The notes below the pieces were generated by a model. That model saw nothing but the letters and a program-made list of their open reading frames with translations, was not told the DNA's origin and ran no database searches. Made by a program: the position numbers and the translations under genes. Of a stretch of DNA of 10,853 bases, positions 4,834 through 10,853 are shown piece after piece. Numbering within the stretch: position 1 is the stretch's first letter; the number at the start of each line of letters is the position of its first letter. This DNA is from an uncultured Collinsella sp. (GTDB lineage Bacteria > Actinomycetota > Coriobacteriia > Coriobacteriales > Coriobacteriaceae), in assembly GCA_900555225.1 (NCBI GenBank), contig USKL01000031.1, positions 1 through 10,853 of the forward strand, given 5' to 3'.

Positions 4834-6844
4834 CATGACGCTGTTTATCGCATCGCTTGCCGTCTCGTGCATCGGTGCGCTCGCCTCGGTTCTGCTGATC
4901 AAGGCCGATAATGCCGCCAAGACCGCCGGCTGCCTTGTCGGCGCCGTCGCCGCGGTGCTTTCGTTTGTGGCCGGTATCCAGGCCGTGCTGGGCGATGTCA
5001 CGTCGGTCGACACCATCGTGTTCTTCCCGTTTGCCCATTTCCAGCTGCTGCTCAATCAGCTGTCCGGCCTGTTCGTGGCGCTCATCTCGGTGCTCGCGTT
5101 TGCCGGCTCGATCTACGGTCTCAACTACTTTGATGAGTACCCGGACAAAAAGGGCCGCGCCGGCTTCTTCTTTAACACCTTCGTGGCGTCCATGATGCTC
5201 GTCATCACCGCCGACAACGTGTTTTGGTTCCTGGTCGCCTTTGAGCTCATGTCGCTGACCTCGTACTTCCTGGTCGTGATCGAGGAGAACGAGAACTCCA
5301 TCCATGGCGGTTGGCTCTACTTTGTGATCGCGCACGTGGGCTTCGTGCTCATCATGGCGAGCTTCCTCACCATGACCAACTTCGCCGGTGGCTCGTTTGC
5401 CTTTGCGGATTTCCGCGCTACGCAGTTTAGCCCCGCGGTCGCATCCGTGTGCTTCGTGCTCGCCTTCTTTGGCTTTGGCGCCAAGGCCGGTATCATCCCG
5501 CTGCACGGCTGGCTGCCCAAGGCGCATCCCGAGGCGCCGTCCAACGTGTCGGCCCTCATGTCCGGCGGCATGATCAAGATCGGTATCTTCGGCATCCTCA
5601 AGGTTGGTCTCGACCTGCTCTCCGCCTCGGGCGTTCAGGTCTGGTGGGGCCTTATGGTCATGGTCTTCGGTGCGATCTCGTCGGTCCTCGGCGTGGCCTT
5701 CGCCCTGCAGGAGCATGACATCAAGCGCCTGCTGGCCTATCACTCCGTCGAGAACATCGGCATCATTCTGCTCGGCGTCGGCGCCTCCATGGCCGCCATG
5801 GCGCTCAACTCTGTCGGCATCGCCGTCCTGGCTCTGATGGCCGCCCTCTACCACACGTTTAACCACGCGATGTTTAAGGGCGAGCTGTTCTTGGGCGCCG
5901 GTGCGCTGCTGTACTCCACGGGTACGCGAAATATGGAGAAGATGGGCGGTCTGTTCCGTCGTATGCCGGCAACGGCCATCTGCTTCCTCATCGGCGCGCT
6001 TGCTATCTCGGCCATCCCGCCCTTCAACGGCTTTGTGTCCGAGTGGTTTACCTACCAGTCGCTGTTTAACGCCGCCATGCAGGGCGACAAGGCCGTCATG
6101 ATCGTGGCCGTGTTCGCTGCCGTCGCGCTTGCCATTACCGGCGCTCTGGCTGTCACGTGCTTCGTCAAGGCCTATGGCGTCTCCTTTGCCTCCGCGCCCC
6201 GCTCCGAGGCCGCGGCCAATGCCAAGGAGGTTCCCGCCCCCATGGTGTTTGCGCAGGGCTTGCTCGCGGCCATCTGCGTCGTGCTGGGCATTGGCGCTCC
6301 CGTGATCGCGCCCGTGCTGGTCGATGTTGCCGCGTCCGTGCTGCATCCGTACGGTGGCGTGTTTGCCGCCGAGGGCATGGAGCTCATGAACCAGTACTCC
6401 GGCGCTGCCACCTCCACGCCCGCGATCGCCATTGCGCTCGTGGTGCTTGTCGGCCTTGCCTGCGGTTATCGCAAGCTCAAGACCGTCGGTAAGGTTCAGA
6501 AGTCCCAGCCGTGGGCATGCGGCTATGCTCCCAACGAGCATATGCCCGTCGTGGCCACGACCTTTGCCTCCGAGGTGTCCTGGTTTATGCAGCCGCTCTA
6601 CACGCTGCGCGACCGCTGCACGGCCGTCTGCTGGTCCATCGCGCACTTCTTCCAGAAGCTCACCGGTGTGGCCGAGGCTGTGGAGCCCGTACCCGACAAG
6701 GTTCTCGTCGATGCCCCGCATAAGGGTGTCGAGAAGCTCGCCGACCTCGCGACTAAGCTCGAGGGCGGCAACTACAGCATCTATATCTGCTACATCGTCG
6801 CGGCACTCGTGGTGTTCCTCGTGCTCGCCGTGCAAATGGGTTAA
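4826..6844 (+). CDS. hyfB: Hydrogenase-4 component B, antiporter-like membrane subunit
   Basis: This 672-residue membrane protein has the same length as E. coli HyfB and belongs to the NuoL/MrpA antiporter-like family of complex I-related hydrogenases. It is predicted to form part of a proton or sodium channel module. Many hydrophobic segments alternate with short loops. The key charged residues are present: E140 in FWFLVAFELMSLTSY, K220 in FGFGAKAGIIPLHGWLP, K251 in MSGGMIKIG, H343/H347 and K351 in the YHTFNHAMFKGELF stretch. The loop with KAHPEAPSNVSALMSGG at 232-248 is typical of the family. A long soluble loop covers roughly 550-650 and a final hydrophobic segment lies at 651-670. The start at 4826 overlaps hyfA, and hyfC begins 12 bases after its stop. 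Confidence 0.94.
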   Translation: MDSMTLFIASLAVSCIGALASVLLIKADNAAKTAGCLVGAVAAVLSFVAGIQAVLGDVTSVDTIVFFPFAHFQLLLNQLSGLFVALISVLAFAGSIYGLNYFDEYPDKKGRAGFFFNTFVASMMLVITADNVFWFLVAFELMSLTSYFLVVIEENENSIHGGWLYFVIAHVGFVLIMASFLTMTNFAGGSFAFADFRATQFSPAVASVCFVLAFFGFGAKAGIIPLHGWLPKAHPEAPSNVSALMSGGMIKIGIFGILKVGLDLLSASGVQVWWGLMVMVFGAISSVLGVAFALQEHDIKRLLAYHSVENIGIILLGVGASMAAMALNSVGIAVLALMAALYHTFNHAMFKGELFLGAGALLYSTGTRNMEKMGGLFRRMPATAICFLIGALAISAIPPFNGFVSEWFTYQSLFNAAMQGDKAVMIVAVFAAVALAITGALAVTCFVKAYGVSFASAPRSEAAANAKEVPAPMVFAQGLLAAICVVLGIGAPVIAPVLVDVAASVLHPYGGVFAAEGMELMNQYSGAATSTPAIAIALVVLVGLACGYRKLKTVGKVQKSQPWACGYAPNEHMPVVATTFASEVSWFMQPLYTLRDRCTAVCWSIAHFFQKLTGVAEAVEPVPDKVLVDAPHKGVEKLADLATKLEGGNYSIYICYIVAALVVFLVLAVQMG

Positions 6845-6856
6845 GGAGGGGAGAGC

Positions 6857-7783
6857 ATGAACAACATCGTACTTGCCGTTCTGCAGGGCGTGGTCGTCAT
6901 GGCCGTCGCACCGTTCTTCTCCGGTCTCGGCCGCGTGATCCGCGCCAAGATGCACAACCGTCGCGGCCCCAGCATCATGCAGGACTACCGCGACCTGGCC
7001 AAGCTCTTTGCGCGCCCCGAGTCCCAGAGCGAGGATGCGAGCTTTGCGCTGCGCATTATGCCACCGCTGTTCTTCGCCGTCGCCTTTATGCTCGCGATGG
7101 GTCTGCCGCTCTTTACGGCACAAAGCCCCATCCCGGTCTTTGGTGACGCCATCACCATCATGTACAGCCTGGCGCTCGCCCGCTTCTTCTTCGCCCTCTG
7201 CGGTGTGGATTCGTCCAACGCCTACGCTGGTATCGGCGGCGTCCGCGAGCTGCTCATGAGCGTGCTCATCGAGCCGTCCATGCTGTTGGCGCTGTTTGCC
7301 GCCGCCCTGGTGTGCGGTTCCACCGACATCGCCACCATGGGTCAGCACATCATGACGGGCGCCATCGACGCGCCGGTCGCCGTGATCCTCGCTGGCATCG
7401 CCTTTGCGATTGCCTGCTACATGGAACTCGGCAAGCTGCCGTTTGATCAGGCCGAGGCCGAGCAGGAGCTTCAGGAAGGTCCGCTCGCCGAGCTTTCCGG
7501 CCCGTCGCTCGCCATGGCCAAGCTTGCCATGTCCATGAAACAGGTCCTGGTCGTTGCTTGGTTCTGCGCGATCTTCATCCCTTGGGGCGAGCCCGCGACC
7601 GTGGGCGCCGCCGCCGTTCTGGGTGCAGTCATCTTCCTGGTGAAGTGCCTTATCGATTTTGTCGTATGCGGCGTGATCGAGAACTCCTGCTCGCGCTCGC
7701 GTTTTAAGGTGCTCGGCAATCAGACCTGGGCCGTCGTGGGCATCGCCGTTCTGGCGTTTGTCTTCGTGGTCGTCGGCGTGTAG
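6857..7783 (+). CDS. hyfC: Hydrogenase-4 component C, NuoH-like membrane anchor
   Basis: This 308-residue membrane protein is the counterpart of NuoH, HycD and EchB, which links the soluble hydrogenase arm to the ion-pumping subunits. E. coli HyfC is similar in length. Family features are RRGPSIMQDYRDLAKLF at 35-51 and the loop ELGKLPFDQAEAEQEL at 190-205, followed by EGPLAELSG. That loop reads as the NuoH form PFD-x-x-E-A-E-x-E, unlike the PVDNPATHLELT version I recall for E. coli HycD/HyfC. About eight hydrophobic stretches are visible. The ribosome site AAGGAGGGG (6843-6851) overlaps the hyfB stop codon. The gene ends 15 bases before hyfD. Confidence 0.92.
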   Translation: MNNIVLAVLQGVVVMAVAPFFSGLGRVIRAKMHNRRGPSIMQDYRDLAKLFARPESQSEDASFALRIMPPLFFAVAFMLAMGLPLFTAQSPIPVFGDAITIMYSLALARFFFALCGVDSSNAYAGIGGVRELLMSVLIEPSMLLALFAAALVCGSTDIATMGQHIMTGAIDAPVAVILAGIAFAIACYMELGKLPFDQAEAEQELQEGPLAELSGPSLAMAKLAMSMKQVLVVAWFCAIFIPWGEPATVGAAAVLGAVIFLVKCLIDFVVCGVIENSCSRSRFKVLGNQTWAVVGIAVLAFVFVVVGV

Positions 7784-7798
7784 GAGAAGGGAGAAACA

Positions 7799-9256
7799 AT
7801 GTCATTTGCAGTCAGTCTGTCCCTTCTCGGCTTGGTCGCTATCGCGGCCCCGATGGTGGCCTCGGTGCTCGTCGCCCTGTTCCCCCGTCCGTACGCCAAG
7901 TGGTTCAGCGTTTTGGGTGCCGCCGTCTCGACGGTCTGCACCATCGCCCTCGCCGCGAATTTCGCAGGCGCCGGCATGCCCGACACGCAGGTCCCCCTGA
8001 TCTCGTTTGGGCAGACCCTCGTCATGGGATTCACCTTCGATCGCATGAGCACGCTGCTCGCGCCCGCCTTTGTGGGTATCGGCCTGCTTGTCGTGATCTA
8101 TTCGATTCCCTATATGAGCGAGAATAACCGTGAGCATCCCGACGCACCGCGTCGTCGCTTCTACGCGTACCTCGCGACCTTCATCGGTGCCATGGCCGGC
8201 CTCGTGTACAGCTCGACCCTTTTGGGCCAGCTCGTGTTCTTTGAGATCACGGGTGCGTGCTCTTGGGGCCTCATTAGCTACTACATGTCGCCTACGGCCA
8301 AGAAGGCCGGCATGAAGGCCCTGATCATTACGCATATCGGTGCGCTCGGCCTGTATCTGGGCGCCGCCATCGTGTTTGCCCACACCGGCACCTTTGCCAT
8401 CACCGCGATCGCCGGCCTCGACGCCAAGCTCAAGGCCATCGTCCTTCTGCTGGTGCTCTTTGCCGCTTGGGCCAAGTCCGCACAGGTCCCCATGTACATG
8501 TGGCTGCCTTCGGCCATGGAGGCACCGACGCCTGTTTCGGCCTACCTGCATGGCGCCTCGATGGTTAAGGTCGGCGTGTGCGTGTTCGCGCGTGCACTCG
8601 TCTCTGCCGGCGAGGTTCCCGAGATCGTGGGCTGGGTCGCCATTATCGACGCCATGGTCACCATGCTCTTTGGTTTCCTTATGTACCTGCCGCAAAAGGA
8701 CATGAAGCGCCTGCTGGCCTTCTCCACGATTGCCCAGCTCTCCTATGTGTTCTTTGGTCTGGGCCTTTCGGTCTTTGGCAGCCAGCTGGCCTTTGACGGT
8801 GCCGTGTGCCACATCTTTAACCACGCCTTCGCCAAGACCCTGTTCTTCCTGATCGCCGGTTCGTTCTCCTTTACCCTCGGCACGCGTATGCTGCCCAAGC
8901 TTCGCGGTATCGTGGAGAAGTACCCGATCTCGGGCGTGGGCTTTGGTGTCGCGGCGCTTGCCATTGCCGGCGTGCCGCCCATGAACACGTTCTTCTCGAA
9001 GTTCCAGATCATCGCCGGCGGCTTTTCCGTGGGTGCCGGCAACGTTGCGATCCTGGTGCTCGTGTGCATCATGGTTGCCGAGACCGTCGCCACCTTTGCC
9101 TGGTTCCTCAAGTGGATGGGCTATTGCCTGCCCGGCGAGCCGAGCGAAGAGGTCGCCGCGGGAGCCCCGCTTCCCCGCGCGATGGCGTTCGTGTTCATCG
9201 TGCTCATCATCATGGTTATCGTCAGCGGCCCGCTTTCGGCCAGCTGGATCGGTTAG
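7799..9256 (+). CDS. hyfD: Hydrogenase-4 component D, antiporter-like membrane subunit
   Basis: This 485-residue membrane protein is close in length to E. coli HyfD (about 479) and is the second antiporter-like subunit of the locus. It carries the family charges: E149 in LVFFEITGACSWGLISY, K226 in AAWAKSAQVPMYMWLP, K257 in HGASMVKVGV, and H342 with K346 in IFNHAFAKTLFF. The segment SAMEAPTPVSAYLHGAS at 238-254 is typical of NuoL/NuoM-type subunits. It has no long C-terminal arm. AGAAGGGAG just before the ATG (7785-7793) serves as ribosome site. HyfD has no counterpart in the smaller hydrogenase-3 (Hyc) complex, so its presence marks this as hydrogenase-4 type. hyfE starts 13 bases after the stop. 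Confidence 0.92.
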   Translation: MSFAVSLSLLGLVAIAAPMVASVLVALFPRPYAKWFSVLGAAVSTVCTIALAANFAGAGMPDTQVPLISFGQTLVMGFTFDRMSTLLAPAFVGIGLLVVIYSIPYMSENNREHPDAPRRRFYAYLATFIGAMAGLVYSSTLLGQLVFFEITGACSWGLISYYMSPTAKKAGMKALIITHIGALGLYLGAAIVFAHTGTFAITAIAGLDAKLKAIVLLLVLFAAWAKSAQVPMYMWLPSAMEAPTPVSAYLHGASMVKVGVCVFARALVSAGEVPEIVGWVAIIDAMVTMLFGFLMYLPQKDMKRLLAFSTIAQLSYVFFGLGLSVFGSQLAFDGAVCHIFNHAFAKTLFFLIAGSFSFTLGTRMLPKLRGIVEKYPISGVGFGVAALAIAGVPPMNTFFSKFQIIAGGFSVGAGNVAILVLVCIMVAETVATFAWFLKWMGYCLPGEPSEEVAAGAPLPRAMAFVFIVLIIMVIVSGPLSASWIG

Positions 9257-9269
9257 GAGGTAGAACGAC

Positions 9270-9923
9270 ATGGGTTATTCGATCGTCAACATCCTTGGCG
9301 GCCTTCTGATCGTCACGTCCACCATGGTGGTCGTCTCAAAGAACATCAAGCACGCCATCCGCTGGTATGCGGTGCAGTCGCTGGTGCTCGTGGGGCTGCT
9401 CGCCACGCTCGGTGTCACCACCGGTGCGCAGGAGCTGCTTATGTGGGCTGGATCTGCCTTTATCACCAAGGTCGTCCTGGTCCCTTATATCCTCAACCGC
9501 GCATACAAGAAGATGGGCAAGCCGAGCGACGCATCGCTCAAGGCCGGCCTTAAGCCCGCGTGGGCCATCTGCATCATCGCCGTCGAGGTCGCGATCTGCT
9601 TTGCCGTCGTGACGCAGATCAGCCTGCCCACGGCCGAGGTCGCAACGCCTGCGCTCGCTATTAGCTTTGCTCACTTCTTTGTGGGCCTCACCTGCATCAT
9701 CTCGCAGCGCAACATCATGAAGCAGATCTTTGGATACTGCCTTATGGAAAACGGCAGCCATGTGACGCTCGCGCTTTTGGCCCCCACCGCTCCCGAGATC
9801 ATCGAGATCGGTATCGCCACCGACGCCATCTTTGCCGTCATCATCATGTCCATCGTCGTGCGTCGCATTTGGGACGACTCCCACTCGCTCGATGCGCGCG
9901 ACCTGTCCGAGCTGAGGGGGTAG
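9270..9923 (+). CDS. hyfE: Hydrogenase-4 component E, NuoK-like membrane subunit
   Basis: This 217-residue membrane protein matches E. coli HyfE (216) in length and place. Its second half resembles NuoK/MrpC-like subunits: SQRNIMKQIFGYCLMENG at 145-162 holds the conserved glutamate E160, a likely relay residue for ion movement. D185 lies in a later hydrophobic segment. The last 19 residues are hydrophilic and probably face the cytoplasm. AGGAGG (9255-9260) overlaps the hyfD stop and serves as the ribosome site. With HyfD and HyfF it forms the part of hydrogenase-4 missing from hydrogenase-3. hyfF starts three bases after its stop, so coupling is expected. Confidence 0.9.
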   Translation: MGYSIVNILGGLLIVTSTMVVVSKNIKHAIRWYAVQSLVLVGLLATLGVTTGAQELLMWAGSAFITKVVLVPYILNRAYKKMGKPSDASLKAGLKPAWAICIIAVEVAICFAVVTQISLPTAEVATPALAISFAHFFVGLTCIISQRNIMKQIFGYCLMENGSHVTLALLAPTAPEIIEIGIATDAIFAVIIMSIVVRRIWDDSHSLDARDLSELRG

Positions 9924-9926
9924 TCC

Positions 9927-10853
9927 ATGGAAACGTTGATTCTCGCCTTGCTCGCGACTCCTTTGGTGTTCTCGCTGGTCATGGCGTTTTTGCCCAAGAA
10001 CACGTCCTATAACGTGTTTGCCGGTCTCAACCTGGTCTCCGTCGCAGCCGTCCTGGTGCTGTCGATTATGACGGCCGGTGACGTCCTTATGAGCGGCGAA
10101 ACCGCGAGCGCTCTTGGCCTGTGGTTCCACCTCGATTCGCTGGGTGCCATCTTTGTGCTGCTCATCGGCTTTATCGGTTTTCTTACGGGGCTGTTCTCGC
10201 TGCCCTATGTAAAGGCCGATATCGAGGAGGGCTCCATGCCCGCCGAGCGCGCCAAGCAGTATTTTGCGCTGTTTAGCCTGTTCGTGTTCACCATGCTGCT
10301 CGCGTGCCTGTCCAACAACATGATCCTCACGTGGGCCGCCGTGGAGGCAACCACGCTTTCCACCGTGTTCCTCGTGGGTATCTACAAGAACAAGACGGCC
10401 CTCGAGGCTTCTTGGAAGTATGCGATGGTCTGCACCGCCGGCGTGGCCTTTGGCCTGTTCGGTACGCTGCTGATCTACGCCAACGCCGCCGACGTGATTC
10501 CCAACGCCCACGAGGCCGCATTTCTGTCGTGCGTGCTGCCGTATGCCGACCAGTTCGACCCGACGCTCATGCGCCTCGCCTTTGCGTTTATCGTGATCGG
10601 CTTTGGCACCAAGGCCGGCCTGTTCCCCATGCACACTTGGCTGCCCGATGCCCACTCCCAGGCCCCGAGCCCTGTCTCGGCCCTGCTCTCGGGCGTGCTG
10701 CTTAAGTGCGCCATGCTTGTGATCATGCGCTTCTACGGCTTTACCATCCAGGCCGTGGGCGCCGAGTATCCGCAGCTTTTGCTGCTGATCGTCGGCACGC
10801 TGTCCATTTTGGTGGCGGCTGTGTGCTTGTCGGCGTATCTGGTGTCGCACAAG
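9927..10853 (+). CDS. hyfF: Hydrogenase-4 component F, antiporter-like subunit, partial
   Basis: The gene runs off the right edge; 309 codons are visible and no stop is met. E. coli HyfF has about 526 residues, so roughly 60 per cent is present. It is the third antiporter-like subunit here, of NuoL/NuoM/NuoN type. E140 lies in TWAAVEATTLSTVFL, K229 in GFGTKAGLFPMHTWLP, and K260 in LLSGVLLKCAM. The loop DAHSQAPSPVSALLSGV at 241-257 is typical. The ATG at 9927 follows GAGGGGG (9914-9920) within the end of hyfE. Downstream of the window hyfG, hyfH and hyfI, encoding the hydrogenase arm, would be expected. Confidence 0.92.
   Translation, partial: METLILALLATPLVFSLVMAFLPKNTSYNVFAGLNLVSVAAVLVLSIMTAGDVLMSGETASALGLWFHLDSLGAIFVLLIGFIGFLTGLFSLPYVKADIEEGSMPAERAKQYFALFSLFVFTMLLACLSNNMILTWAAVEATTLSTVFLVGIYKNKTALEASWKYAMVCTAGVAFGLFGTLLIYANAADVIPNAHEAAFLSCVLPYADQFDPTLMRLAFAFIVIGFGTKAGLFPMHTWLPDAHSQAPSPVSALLSGVLLKCAMLVIMRFYGFTIQAVGAEYPQLLLLIVGTLSILVAAVCLSAYLVSHK

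Noticed and set aside
4775..7348. Very long open frame on the - strand (857 codons) opposite hyfB and hyfC; similar ones opposite fdhF (2386-4128), hyfD (7802-9271) and hyfE/hyfF (9336-10850).
   Set aside because: They run exactly antisense to clear hydrogenase and dehydrogenase genes with strong codon bias. Their products are rich in His, Gly, Asp and Arg, with no domain pattern.

Overview
The window carries most of a formate hydrogenlyase locus of the hydrogenase-4 (Hyf, FHL-2) type on the + strand, preceded by a small divergent toxin-antitoxin operon on the - strand. Genes are GC-rich with strong C/G third-position bias, the Shine-Dalgarno sites are strong (AGGAGG type), and the formate dehydrogenase is a selenoprotein. 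Together with the gene order this fits a gut Coriobacteriia species such as Collinsella. That assignment rests on overall impression, not on a marker gene, and is only moderately sure.

Layout: 1-43 is a perfect inverted repeat at the left edge. 102-894 (- strand) is a RelB/DinJ-like antitoxin followed, with an 8-base overlap, by a PIN-domain protein whose active site looks incomplete. 895-1321 is a more AT-rich divergent control region. It holds a candidate TA promoter/operator, an 11-bp perfect palindrome, a candidate promoter, and a structured leader that can sequester the first Shine-Dalgarno site of the + strand operon. 1322-1840 is a HydN-like four-cluster ferredoxin. 1915-4137 is FdhF, read through an in-frame TGA at 2332-2334 as selenocysteine 140 with a SECIS hairpin just downstream. 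A strong intrinsic terminator-like hairpin lies at 4159-4201. 4216-10853 is hyfA, hyfB, hyfC, hyfD, hyfE and the first 309 codons of hyfF, tightly packed. The catalytic hydrogenase subunits (hyfG, hyfI) and hyfH would lie to the right of the window.

How it works together: FdhF oxidises formate to CO2 at a Mo or W bis-pyranopterin centre with Sec140. HydN and HyfA carry electrons through 4Fe-4S clusters towards a membrane-bound [NiFe] hydrogenase, which makes H2. HyfB, HyfD and HyfF are three antiporter-like membrane subunits and HyfC is the NuoH-like anchor; these could couple the reaction to ion pumping. The proteins are a known system. The least described parts are the control elements: the leader, the palindrome, the intra-operon terminator, and the altered SECIS and PIN details. 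I found no wholly new protein system here.
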